A stretch of DNA of 5,788 bases from Proteobacteria bacterium UBA6920 (GTDB lineage Bacteria > Pseudomonadota > Gammaproteobacteria > SG8-11), in NCBI GenBank assembly GCA_002448875.1, contig DKAS01000065.1, positions 1 through 5,788 on the forward strand, in the 5' to 3' direction. A program made the position numbers and the translations under genes. Below the pieces are notes generated by a model. That model was not told where the DNA came from and searched no databases. It saw only the letters and a list, made by a program, of their open reading frames with translations. Of the stretch, positions 1 through 5,788 are shown one piece after another. Each line of letters begins with the position of its first letter. The stretch's first letter is position 1.

Positions 1-178
1 CCATATTCGGCATATTGACGTCGCTGATGATCAGGTTCACCCGCTGCTGCGACAGCTTTCTCAAACCGTCCGCGCCATCACATGCCTCAACGACGTCGTA
101 TCCCGCCTCTTTGAGCGCAATCCCGACCACCTGGCGCAAGGATTCCGAATCGTCGACTATCAAGATCTTTTTGCCCAT
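1..178 (-). CDS. cheY: CheY-like response regulator (receiver domain), 3' end cut by window edge
   Basis: The reverse strand encodes the first 59 residues of a receiver domain, beginning MGKKILIVDDSESLRQVV. The acidic pair D9/D10 that binds Mg2+ and the phospho-acceptor D53 in IISDVNMPNM are all present at the spacing usual for CheY (family members are about 120-130 residues), so roughly the first half is visible. The beta1-alpha1 start right at the N-terminus suggests a stand-alone receiver, but an output domain beyond the edge cannot be excluded. The ATG is preceded by GGGGGA eight bases upstream (187-192), a good ribosome binding site. It follows the stop of the receptor-type gene by 24 bases, so the two are probably cotranscribed and this CheY is a likely partner of that signalling system. 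In the family, a histidine kinase (CheA) phosphorylates the aspartate; the output target is unknown here. Confidence 0.9.
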   Translation of the reverse strand, partial: MGKKILIVDDSESLRQVVGIALKEAGYDVVEACDGADGLRKLSQQRVNLIISDVNMPNM

Positions 179-202
179 CGGGACATTCCCCCGTATCACC
201 TG

Positions 203-1378
203 TTAGAAAAATTCAATCATATCCCCGTCGCCGGCACCGCTATCACCAGTATAGATACGGTGTTGCTCGACGGTGGTATACCCCGAGCGCAGCTTCTTCA
301 ACGCTTCCTGCTGGTCGAATACCGCGGTCGAGGAGGCAGCCAGATCGCGGCGAAAATCCGCAATCAATTTTTCATATTCCTGGTACGACTTGCATACATG
401 CCCCAGAATCTGGCTAACCCGGTCCTGGAACTGCAGTGCCACGAGAATGCTGGCTATTTCCTTGCCTATACCTTCGCTTTCCTGCAGCAATATTCCTGAG
501 GATTTGGCCAGACCATCGAGCACCAGATGCATATCGTCCATGACCGTCGCCACTACCTGTGCCGCTTCCGCTTCATACTTGCCATCCTGCTTTGCCGTTT
601 CCAGCGCGCTTTCCACCGCTTCATCGATGGCGACGCTGATTTTGTCGACCATCGTCGAGATTTTCTTGCCGGTACTGCCGGACTGTATCGACAACGAGCG
701 CACTTCGTCCGCCACTACCGAAAACCCCCGTCCCAACTCGCCTGCCCGCGCTGCTTCAATAGCCGCGTTCAGGGCCAGCAGGTTGGTTTGCGAAGCTATT
801 CTCGCCACCGACTCCGCCATGTCCTTCAGGTCCTTGGTGTGAGCGCTCAAGCCGCTGATCGTTGCCACAATGACATCACGCGCCTGTAGACGGGTTTGAA
901 TGTCCTTCACCAGACTGTTAAGTTTTTCCCGACTGTTATTGACGATATTAGCCAGATTCCCCTGATCGCTGCCCGCCATGTTGGCCGCCGCGGCCCCCGC
1001 CGCCTGCGTGGCGACCTTCAAACGACTGTTCAATAGCGAAAATCGCTTCACCAGGTTGGAAATTTCGGTTTCGGTGATGGTTTTCGAGGTCATGATTTCC
1101 CGCCCCGACCAATCGAGAAGCTGCTGCGTGACGCCGGCGATCTGCTCGGTGTTGGCGTTCTGCTGACTAGTCGACGCAGGCAACATCGAAACCGCTGGCA
1201 CCACCTGCGCTGCTTTTATATCCGACGATCTCGGCCTAGATCTGCTCTGCGCGTAGACGTGCAGCCCGGTTGCGGCCGCGAAAATGAGCACCCCCACAAG
1301 GCGCGACATTTCCATAGCACTGCCAGCCACCCACAGCGCGGCCAGAACGGCGGCGTAGTATGCGATATTTACCAGCAT
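203..1378 (-). CDS. Methyl-accepting chemotaxis protein-type transducer without a periplasmic sensor domain, with a CheZ-like FQDxxxQ motif
   Basis: This 391-residue protein has two hydrophobic segments near its N-terminus (about 4-21 and 27-44) joined by a very short turn, so it is anchored in the inner membrane with almost nothing outside. No HAMP domain or periplasmic ligand domain is recognisable. Residues about 75-190 form a helical, Ala/Ser/Gln-rich cytoplasmic region. The highly conserved receptor hairpin tip, which in this family contacts CheA and CheW, spans about 196-230 ([19 protein letters not shown], then [15 protein letters not shown]). Further helical sequence follows, then [12 protein letters not shown] at 314-325, whose FQDxxxQ pattern matches the catalytic segment of CheZ. 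The C-terminus is a Gly/Asp linker ending GDMIEFF; it is not a canonical NWETF-type CheR tether. The ATG at 1376-1378 is the furthest upstream start after an in-frame TAA (1391-1393), but its Shine-Dalgarno is weak. M22 would delete the first membrane segment. The gene sits 24 bases before cheY and its base composition is visibly less GC-rich than the cob operon. Stimulus unknown; it may sense from the cytoplasm or membrane. Confidence 0.9.
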   Translation of the reverse strand: MLVNIAYYAAVLAALWVAGSAMEMSRLVGVLIFAAATGLHVYAQSRSRPRSSDIKAAQVVPAVSMLPASTSQQNANTEQIAGVTQQLLDWSGREIMTSKTITETEISNLVKRFSLLNSRLKVATQAAGAAAANMAGSDQGNLANIVNNSREKLNSLVKDIQTRLQARDVIVATISGLSAHTKDLKDMAESVARIASQTNLLALNAAIEAARAGELGRGFSVVADEVRSLSIQSGSTGKKISTMVDKISVAIDEAVESALETAKQDGKYEAEAAQVVATVMDDMHLVLDGLAKSSGILLQESEGIGKEIASILVALQFQDRVSQILGHVCKSYQEYEKLIADFRRDLAASSTAVFDQQEALKKLRSGYTTVEQHRIYTGDSGAGDGDMIEFF

Positions 1379-1561
1379 TTTCGATTCAATTTATTTTTCT
1401 TCACGGAATATCATTTTTTCCTGGGAATACACACTACCCAGACTGCGACCTGCGGATCTACACTAACTCCGTACGTCACTCTGATATCGGGAACACATAG
1501 ACGGAAAAGAGGTAACCAATTGCAAACAATTCTTAAATCGGCTAAACCGCACGCTCACCGA

Positions 1562-1581
1562 CGGCGGGAAAATCCACGCCG
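1562..1581. repeat. GC-rich inverted repeat (hairpin) followed by an AT-rich tract
   Basis: CGGCG (1562-1566) pairs with CGCCG (1577-1581), and inside it GG (1567-1568) can pair with CC (1574-1575) around AAAAT, leaving A1576 bulged. On the plus strand it is followed by GAAAATTTATTTTTG, a loose T-rich tail reminiscent of an intrinsic terminator. However, no plus-strand gene precedes it, so a terminator role would need an unseen small transcript. It could equally be an operator for the divergent promoters. The pairing is seen directly; the function is unknown. Confidence 0.35.
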
Positions 1582-1586
1582 GAAAA

Positions 1587-1622
1587 TTTATTTTTGAAAT
1601 TGTTATTTTCTTAAAAAATAAA
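1587..1622. repeat. AT-only 9-bp perfect inverted repeat
   Basis: TTTATTTTT at 1587-1595 is the exact reverse complement of AAAAATAAA at 1614-1622, with an 18-base spacer. Inside the spacer GAAA (1596-1599) can pair with TTTC (1607-1610), extending the symmetry to 13 bp with a three-base bulge. It lies directly beside the GC-rich hairpin at 1562-1581. Such a site could be a regulator-binding site, an easily melted or bent segment near the divergent promoters, or chance in AT-rich DNA. Confidence 0.35.
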
Positions 1623-1825
1623 CGTCGATCTATCTAAGTCGCTACCATAACTTACTGTTTCCGCCATAAACCTGATCATCCCCTGACCTGTCCCACCCCG
1701 GGCTGGGGGCGGAGCCACCAAAAACACAGCTGGCTTAGTTTAAGGCAGCGCTTAGTAACTCCCGGAATTTCCTCCCAATCCTGACCGGCCCGCCGCCGGC
1801 GCCAGACTGCCCGCAAGGCGAAAAA

Positions 1826-1855
1826 TTGACAAACCCAGGCGCCGCCCGGTAAGGT
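1826..1855 (+). promoter_or_regulatory. Candidate sigma70 promoter of the cobalamin operon
   Basis: A perfect -35 hexamer TTGACA lies at 1826-1831. Eighteen bases later, TAAGGT (1850-1855) is a poor but possible -10 element (T, A and final T match TATAAT). Transcription would start near 1862, only a few bases before the 5' strand of the riboswitch P1 stem (1865), which is where a riboswitch leader is expected to begin. That agreement in position is the main support; the -10 match is weak. Confidence 0.5.
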
Positions 1856-1864
1856 AACGCATCT

Positions 1865-2070
1865 GCTACGGGTGTCCCGGAGGAATAAGCTTTTCTTCGG
1901 GATGAAACGGGAAGCCGGTGCGATAGGAGACCTTCCTGTCCATTCCGGCGCTGCCCCCGCAACGGTAAGCATGTCACGGCGAACCCTGAAGCCACTGCAA
2001 TCGATGGTTGCGGGAAGGCGGTCCGCCCGGTGAACTCCACCGCATGCAAGCCCGGAGACCGGCCGGTAGC
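1865..2070 (+). promoter_or_regulatory. Cobalamin (adenosylcobalamin-type) riboswitch aptamer
   Basis: All main conserved blocks of the cobalamin riboswitch are present in order on the plus strand. P1 5' GCTAC is at 1865-1869; a P2 hairpin lies within about 1876-1902; GGGAA is at 1909-1913, followed by GCCGGTG; the core CTGCCCCCGCAACGGTAA is at 1951-1968; GCCACTG is at 1991-1997; GGGAAGG, the B12-box element, is at 2012-2018; an optional GCGGT/ACCGC arm follows; then AAGCCCGGAGACC at 2048-2060; and the P1 3' strand GTAGC is at 2066-2070. P5 forms from GCCGG (1914-1918) and CCGGC (1945-1949), but its loop carries an extra hairpin at 1922-1940 (see findings). The family binds B12 cofactors in the nascent mRNA and represses expression. 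Its position upstream of cobD makes the downstream B12-synthesis operon the target. Edges are set by the P1 pairing and are approximate. Confidence 0.95.
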
Positions 2071-2116
2071 TGCGAATTGGCATTGCGGTGGGCGATGCGC
2101 GGAACAGCCGGTTTTT
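2063..2116 (+). terminator. Candidate riboswitch expression platform: terminator-like hairpin
   Basis: GCTG (2069-2072) can pair with CAGC (2105-2108), and CCG (2063-2065) with CGG (2109-2111), leaving GTA bulged. Five T residues follow at 2112-2116. Enclosed within is a 7-bp hairpin, GCATTGC (2080-2086) with GCGATGC (2092-2098), around loop GGTGG. The 5' strand overlaps the P1 3' strand (2066-2070), so this stem and P1 would compete. The U-tract is short and is followed by CCC, so real termination is uncertain; control of translation or Rho-dependent termination is equally possible. Confidence 0.3.
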
Positions 2117-2183
2117 CCCGTCCTAAACTCCGTCCACACCCGCCTGCCGTCGCCAACCCTTTGCTTGAGGACGCGCCACGGGA
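2116..2183 (+). promoter_or_regulatory. Candidate Shine-Dalgarno-sequestering pairing and C-rich leader
   Basis: TCCCGT at 2116-2121 is the exact reverse complement of ACGGGA at 2178-2183, which contains the likely ribosome binding site (GGGA, 10 bases before the cobD ATG). Pairing would hide that site. The segment between is C-rich and G-poor: from 2117 to 2160 I count 24 C and 6 G in 44 bases, the composition associated with Rho loading. Six base pairs over a 56-base loop is weak on its own, so this is a suggestion only. Confidence 0.25.
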
Positions 2184-2193
2184 CACACAGCCG

Positions 2194-3243
2194 ATGGACT
2201 CTTTTTCACCCCTGCCCCACGGCGGCCGTTTGCGCGCCGCCGCCGCGCGCTACGACATTCCCTTGTCGGACTGGTTGGATCTGTCCACTGGCATCAATCC
2301 CCGCGGCTGGCCGGTGCCGCCGCTGCCGCCGTCGGTCTGGACCCGTCTGCCGGAAGAGGACGACGGCCTGATGGACGCCGCCGCCCAGTATTATGGAACG
2401 CCGACGCTGCTGCCGGTGGCCGGTTCGCAAGCGGCAATTCAAGCCCTGCCCGGGCTGCGCCCCGCCGGCCGGATCGGCGTGCTGCACCCCGGATACGCGG
2501 AGCATGCGCAGGCCTGGCGGCGAGCGGGCCACCATGTCATCCCGCTGGCGGCGTCGCAAATCGACCGACAGCTGGCGCAGCTGGATGTACTGGTGCTGAT
2601 TCACCCCAACAATCCCGGCGGCGAGCGTTTCAGCCGCGACCAGCTGCTGGCCTGGCATGGCCAGCTCGCCGGCCGCGGCGGCTGGCTGCTGGTGGATGAG
2701 GCCTTCATGGATACCACGCCGCAACACAGCCTGGCTGTGTCCAGCCCGCGTCCGGGGCTGATCATCCTGCGCTCCCTGGGCAAGTTTTTCGGCCTGGCCG
2801 GCGCGCGCGTGGGTTTCGTCCTGGCCGAGCAAGATCTGCTGCAGCGCCTGCTGGCGCAACTGGGGCCCTGGACCCTCGCCCATCCCAGCCGCCAGGTGGC
2901 CACTCTGGCGCTGGCGGACCTTGCCTGGCAGCAGGCCGCCCGCCGGCAATTGAGCGAAGACGGCGTCCGCCTGCAGACTTTGTTGTGCCGGCATGGCCTG
3001 GTGCCCAACGGCGGTTGCGCGTTGTTTCAATGGGTGGTCACGGACGATGCGCCGCGCCTGCATCAGGCGCTGGCGCGGCAGGGCATCCTGACCCGCCTGT
3101 TCGAGGCCGGCGGCAATCTGCCGGCACCGCCGCCCAGCCTGCGCTTCGGCCTGCCGGTGGGCGAGCCCCAATGGCAGCGGCTGGACCAGGCGCTGGCCGG
3201 CGTCACGGTTGGCGAAGCGCGGGAAACGCCATGTCTGATTTAG
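2194..3243 (+). CDS. cobD: Threonine-phosphate decarboxylase, PLP-dependent (CobD; called CobC in Pseudomonas nomenclature)
   Basis: This 349-residue fold-type I PLP enzyme belongs to the class I/II aminotransferase family. It begins [20 protein letters not shown], the usual HGG...AA.R opening of this family, followed by LDLSTGINP (28-36). Catalytic features are HPNNPGG (137-143), VDEAFMD with D168 contacting the PLP pyridine nitrogen, SLGKFF with K197 as the PLP Schiff-base lysine, R205 in AGARVGF, and the carboxylate-binding R317 in SLRFGLP. It should decarboxylate L-threonine O-3-phosphate to (R)-1-amino-2-propanol phosphate, the linker between corrin ring and nucleotide loop. ATG 2194 is chosen because homology starts there and GGGA sits 10 bases upstream; a TTG at 2161 is a weaker in-frame alternative. 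It is first in the riboswitch-controlled operon and overlaps cobQ by 13 bases. Histidinol-phosphate aminotransferase is the closest alternative, but the context and the STGINP motif favour CobD. Confidence 0.93.
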   Translation: MDSFSPLPHGGRLRAAAARYDIPLSDWLDLSTGINPRGWPVPPLPPSVWTRLPEEDDGLMDAAAQYYGTPTLLPVAGSQAAIQALPGLRPAGRIGVLHPGYAEHAQAWRRAGHHVIPLAASQIDRQLAQLDVLVLIHPNNPGGERFSRDQLLAWHGQLAGRGGWLLVDEAFMDTTPQHSLAVSSPRPGLIILRSLGKFFGLAGARVGFVLAEQDLLQRLLAQLGPWTLAHPSRQVATLALADLAWQQAARRQLSEDGVRLQTLLCRHGLVPNGGCALFQWVVTDDAPRLHQALARQGILTRLFEAGGNLPAPPPSLRFGLPVGEPQWQRLDQALAGVTVGEARETPCLI

Positions 3244-4745
3244 CTTTCACCCGGGCGGGCGGCGACACACTGCGTGGCGCACTGATGATTCAAGGCACCA
3301 CCTCCGATGCCGGCAAGAGCGCCATGGTCGCCGGCCTGTGCCGGGTGCTGGTACGGCGCGGTGTGGCGGTGGCACCGTTCAAACCGCAGAACATGGCGCT
3401 CAACAGCGCGGTCACCGCCAACGGCGGCGAGATCGGTCGCGCCCAGGCGGTGCAGGCCCAGGCCTGCGGTCTGGCACCGCATACCGATATGAACCCGATA
3501 CTGCTCAAGCCCACCACCGATGCTGGCGCTCAGGTGATCGTGCATGGCAAGGCGGTCGGCAATATGCATGCCCGCGATTACTACGCGTACAAACGCAGCG
3601 CCTGGCCGGCAGTGCAGGCCTCCTACGCGCGGCTGCGCGCCGCCTACGACGCCGTCATCGTCGAAGGCGCGGGCTCGCCGGCGGAGATCAATCTGCGCGA
3701 AAACGATATCGCCAACATGGGATTCGCCGAAGCGGTGGACTGTCCGGTGGTGCTGATCGCCGACATCGATCGCGGTGGCGTGTTTGCCCACCTGGTGGGC
3801 ACCCTGGCGCTGCTGCGCCCCAGCGAACAGCAGCGCGTCGCCGGTTTCATCATCAATCGTTTTCGCGGCGACCTGGCCCTGCTGCAACCGGGGCTGGACT
3901 GGCTGCAGACCCATACCGGCAAGCCGGTGCTGGGGGTACTGCCCTATCTGCACGGTCTGCATCTGGAAGCGGAGGACGCCCTGCCCGCCACCGCCCACAG
4001 CGCGCGTCCGGCGGCGCTGCGCGTCATCGTTCCGGCCCTGCCACGCATCAGCAATCACACCGATTTCGATCCCTTGCGTCTGCACCCGCAAGTGGATCTG
4101 CGCTTCATCCGCGCCGGTGAAACCCCGCCGGGCGCCGATCTCATCATTCTGCCCGGCTCCAAGGCGGTGCGCGCCGACCTGGACTGGCTGCGGCAACAGG
4201 GCTGGGAAGCGGTGATCCAGCGTCACTTGCGCTACGGCGGCAAGCTGCTGGGCTTGTGCGGCGGCCTGCAAATGCTGGGCAGCGCTATTCATGATCCGCT
4301 GGGCGTGGAAGGGCCGGCCGGCAGCAGCCCCGGTCTGGGCCTGTTGCAACTGGAAACGACACTGCAGGCGGAAAAGCATTTGCGCAACGTACGCGGACAA
4401 CTGCTGCCCGACGCGGTACCGCTGTGGGGCTACGAAATTCACGCCGGCGTCTGCCACGGCGCCGCCCTGGAGCGTCCGGCGGTGCAACTGGAACACGGCG
4501 CCGACGGCGCCCGCAGCGCCGACGACCAGATCATCGGCACCTATGTCCACGGTCTGTTTGAATCGCCGGACGCATGCGACGCTCTGCTGCGCTGGGCGGG
4601 ACTGACGCCAACCCAACGCTACGATTACCCCGCCCAGCGCGCGGCGGCCATCGATCGGCTGGCCGACGCCATCGAACAGCATTGCGATCTCGACGCCTTG
4701 CTGCGTCTGCTGGCGCCGTCGCCGGCCGGCGAGGCCGTATCATGA
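3231..4745 (+). CDS. cobQ: Cobyric acid synthase, glutamine-hydrolysing (CobQ/CbiP)
   Basis: The 504-residue product has the full CobQ architecture and the usual length. An N-terminal dethiobiotin-synthetase-like ATPase domain carries the P-loop GTTSDAGKS (22-30), the family signature [21 protein letters not shown] (144-152) and DIDRGGVFA (178-186). SNHTDFDPL (274-282) joins it to a C-terminal class I-like glutamine amidotransferase domain, with nucleophile C343 in LGLCGG and H440 in [10 protein letters not shown]. It performs the ATP- and glutamine-dependent amidation of side chains b, d, e and g of adenosylcobyrinic acid a,c-diamide in the cytoplasm. ATG 3231 lies inside the end of cobD (13-base overlap) with GGGA upstream at 3221-3224. 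The ATG at 3285 would remove 18 N-terminal residues and start just before the P-loop; many homologues begin near there, so the exact start is not settled. Translation is probably coupled to cobD. Confidence 0.96.
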   Translation: MSDLAFTRAGGDTLRGALMIQGTTSDAGKSAMVAGLCRVLVRRGVAVAPFKPQNMALNSAVTANGGEIGRAQAVQAQACGLAPHTDMNPILLKPTTDAGAQVIVHGKAVGNMHARDYYAYKRSAWPAVQASYARLRAAYDAVIVEGAGSPAEINLRENDIANMGFAEAVDCPVVLIADIDRGGVFAHLVGTLALLRPSEQQRVAGFIINRFRGDLALLQPGLDWLQTHTGKPVLGVLPYLHGLHLEAEDALPATAHSARPAALRVIVPALPRISNHTDFDPLRLHPQVDLRFIRAGETPPGADLIILPGSKAVRADLDWLRQQGWEAVIQRHLRYGGKLLGLCGGLQMLGSAIHDPLGVEGPAGSSPGLGLLQLETTLQAEKHLRNVRGQLLPDAVPLWGYEIHAGVCHGAALERPAVQLEHGADGARSADDQIIGTYVHGLFESPDACDALLRWAGLTPTQRYDYPAQRAAAIDRLADAIEQHCDLDALLRLLAPSPAGEAVS

Positions 4746-5266
4746 AAACCCTGGTACTCGGCGGCGTACGCTCCGGCAAAAGCCGGCTGGCGGAAAACAT
4801 GGCGGCGGATTTCGCCGGCCCCGTGACCTATATCGCTACCGCCCACGCCGGCAACGACGCGGCGCTGGCGCAGCGTATCGCTGCTCATCGCGCGCGCCGC
4901 CCCGCCCACTGGCAACTGGTGGAAGAACCGCGAGCGCTGGCCGCCTGCCTGCGCGATCACGGCGTGCCGGGCCGCTGTCTGCTGGTGGATTGCCTGACCC
5001 TGTGGCTGACCAATCTGTTGCTGAGCGAAAACCGCGATCTGCTGCGGCGGGAAACCGCGGCGCTTCTGCAGGCACTGCCCGAGATAAGCGCCGACATCAT
5101 TTTCGTCAGCAACGAATCCAGCCTCGGTGTCACGCCCCTGGGCGCATTGACCCGGGACTATCTGGACGCCGCCGGCGCCCTGCACCAAACACTGGCCGAG
5201 CAATGCGACCGCGTCATGCTGGTAGTTGCCGGTTTGCCCTTCACCCTCAAAGGAGTCACCCCATGA
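4742..5266 (+). CDS. cobU: Adenosylcobinamide kinase / adenosylcobinamide-phosphate guanylyltransferase (CobU/CobP)
   Basis: This complete 174-residue bifunctional enzyme is close to the usual length of about 180. It shows the Walker A loop GGVRSGKS (7-14), the segment [13 protein letters not shown] (45-57) with H49 corresponding to the histidine that carries GMP in the guanylyl-enzyme intermediate, VEEP (60-63), the Walker B-like [10 protein letters not shown] (82-91), and the C-terminal [10 protein letters not shown]. It phosphorylates adenosylcobinamide and then transfers GMP to give adenosyl-GDP-cobinamide. ATG 4742 forms an ATGA overlap with the cobQ stop and has GAGG seven bases upstream (4731-4734), so translation is likely coupled. 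The open frame extends upstream, but homology starts exactly at MKTLVLGG. One small oddity: the conserved SNEVGxG-type segment reads SNESSLG here. Confidence 0.95.
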   Translation: MKTLVLGGVRSGKSRLAENMAADFAGPVTYIATAHAGNDAALAQRIAAHRARRPAHWQLVEEPRALAACLRDHGVPGRCLLVDCLTLWLTNLLLSENRDLLRRETAALLQALPEISADIIFVSNESSLGVTPLGALTRDYLDAAGALHQTLAEQCDRVMLVVAGLPFTLKGVTP

Positions 5267-5788
5267 GCGAAACCATGGACTGGCTGCGGGTCCCCGCCGC
5301 CACGATCGACGAACAGGCCCGCGCGGCGGCCGCTGCCCGCCAGAACGTACTGACCAAGCCCGCCGGTTCCCTCGGCCGGCTGGAAGACATCGCCATTACC
5401 CTCGCCGGCCTGCAAGGCAGCGATAGACCGCGGGTGGACAAGGTGCACATCACGGTTTTCGCCGGTGACCATGGCGTTGCGGCCGAAGGCATCTCGGCCT
5501 TCCCGCAGGCGGTGACCGCCGCCATGGTAAAGAATTTCATTGGCGGCGGCGCCGCCATCAGCGTGCTGGCGCGCAGCCTGGATGCCTGCCTGGAAGTCAT
5601 CAATCTGGGCACGGTGGAAGAAACCGGACCCATAGACAAAGTCAAAGACTATAACCTGGGCCCCGGCACCCAGAACTTCGTCAAGGAAGCAGCAATGAAC
5701 GAGCATCAGCTGGCGCGCGCCCTGCACGCCGGCCGCCACGCGGTGGAGCGCGCCCGCCTCGCCGGGGCCGATCTGTTCATCGGCGGCG
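5263..5788 (+). CDS. cobT: Nicotinate-nucleotide--dimethylbenzimidazole phosphoribosyltransferase (CobT), 3' end cut by window edge
   Basis: The visible 175 codons are roughly the N-terminal half of a protein of about 350 residues. Family blocks are TKPAGSLGRLE (31-41), VFAGDHGVAAEGISAFPQ (65-82), GGGAAISVLAR (94-104), a VINLGT segment, LGPGTQNF, and a closing AGADLFIGG, which in the family runs straight into the GEMGIGNTT segment lost past the edge. The catalytic glutamate near the C-terminus is therefore not visible. The enzyme transfers phosphoribose from nicotinate mononucleotide to 5,6-dimethylbenzimidazole, giving alpha-ribazole 5'-phosphate for the lower ligand. ATG 5263 overlaps the cobU stop as ATGA and is preceded by a strong AAGGAG (5250-5255) seven bases upstream, the best ribosome binding site in the operon. 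A cobS (cobalamin synthase) gene often follows in such operons, but that is expectation only. Confidence 0.95.
   Translation, partial: MSETMDWLRVPAATIDEQARAAAAARQNVLTKPAGSLGRLEDIAITLAGLQGSDRPRVDKVHITVFAGDHGVAAEGISAFPQAVTAAMVKNFIGGGAAISVLARSLDACLEVINLGTVEETGPIDKVKDYNLGPGTQNFVKEAAMNEHQLARALHAGRHAVERARLAGADLFIGG

Larger units (their letters stand above)
1379..1825. other. Divergent intergenic region, no gene recognised
   Basis: This stretch lies between the start of the minus-strand receptor gene and the plus-strand cobalamin promoter. The part from about 1379 to 1640 is AT-rich compared with both flanks and should hold the promoter of the receptor-cheY pair, but I found no convincing sigma70, sigma28 or sigma54 promoter on the minus strand. 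Two inverted repeats (1562-1581 and 1587-1622) are listed separately. The part from 1676 to 1825 is GC-rich, without a recognisable coding pattern, tRNA or terminator. A 7-bp direct repeat GCTTAGT occurs at 1733-1739 and 1750-1756, which may be chance. Open frames crossing the region have no recognisable protein family. Confidence 0.6.

Noticed and set aside
1484..1515. CCGATA-like sequence on the minus strand as a sigma28 (flagellar) promoter for the receptor gene
   Set aside because: The -10-like match is imperfect and no TAAA -35 element lies at the required spacing.
1511..1522. GG-N9-GC as a sigma54 promoter on the plus strand
   Set aside because: The spacing between the GG and GC elements is nine rather than ten bases and the flanking consensus is poor.
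1733..1756. 7-bp direct repeat GCTTAGT as an operator
   Set aside because: There are only two short copies with no further symmetry; this is compatible with chance.
1676..2186. Minus-strand open frames opposite the riboswitch region
   Set aside because: They are antisense to a well-supported riboswitch, have low-complexity Arg/Gly/Pro-rich translations, and match no family I recognise.
2008..2193. In-frame upstream extension of cobD from an ATG at 2008
   Set aside because: The extension would translate the riboswitch and its leader; the conserved CobD N-terminus starts at ATG 2194, which has a plausible ribosome binding site.
2985..3230. In-frame upstream extension of cobQ across the end of cobD
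   Set aside because: It overlaps cobD in another frame, has no similarity to the CobQ N-terminus, and ATG 3231 fits the overlapping-operon pattern.
2206..4682. Long minus-strand open frames opposite cobD and cobQ
   Set aside because: They arise from high-GC third-position bias in the real genes; the translations are rich in Gln, Ala, Arg and Gly without domains.
4574..4741. In-frame upstream extension of cobU
   Set aside because: CobU homology begins exactly at the ATG of the ATGA overlap with the cobQ stop; the extension is an out-of-frame shadow of cobQ.
1..5788. Insertion sequence, prophage, CRISPR or defence system
   Set aside because: No transposase, integrase, repeat-spacer array, terminal inverted repeat pair or defence-type protein is present; all coding space is explained by chemotaxis and B12 genes.

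Overview
The window looks like a chromosomal segment of a Gram-negative bacterium, most likely a gammaproteobacterium or betaproteobacterium. This is judged from the protein flavour (a CheY/receptor pair, a CobD-CobQ-CobU-CobT set written in proteobacterial style), the high GC of the cobalamin genes and the GGAG/GAGG-type ribosome binding sites. The genus cannot be fixed from the sequence alone. No mobile element, tRNA, rRNA or CRISPR array is visible.

Layout. Left arm (minus strand, 1-1378): a membrane-anchored methyl-accepting chemotaxis-type transducer (203-1378) followed 24 bases later by a CheY-like single-domain response regulator (1-178) that runs off the left edge. Middle (1379-2193): a long non-coding divergent region. 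Its first half is AT-rich, with two inverted repeats and no clear gene. Its second half holds a promoter candidate with a perfect TTGACA, then a full-length cobalamin (B12) riboswitch, then a leader with candidate expression-platform structures. Right arm (plus strand, 2194-5788): four tightly overlapping genes, cobD-cobQ-cobU-cobT, the last cut by the right edge.

How the genes work together. The right arm is the late, nucleotide-loop part of adenosylcobalamin synthesis. CobQ amidates the corrin ring to cobyric acid. CobD makes the aminopropanol-phosphate linker. CobU phosphorylates and guanylylates adenosylcobinamide. CobT makes alpha-ribazole phosphate from nicotinate mononucleotide and dimethylbenzimidazole. 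The enzymes that join these parts (CbiB and CobS) are not in the window; they may lie to the right or elsewhere. The riboswitch implies that B12 represses the operon. The left arm is unrelated signal transduction.

Points most worth a second look: (1) the receptor carries an FQDxxxQ segment identical in pattern to the CheZ phosphatase active site, plus an acidic-aromatic C-terminal tail, immediately upstream of a cheY; (2) the riboswitch L5 loop appears to contain an extra 7-bp hairpin; (3) the leader offers a terminator-like fold, a Shine-Dalgarno-sequestering pairing and a C-rich, G-poor stretch as alternative control modes. The four cobalamin enzymes themselves look ordinary.
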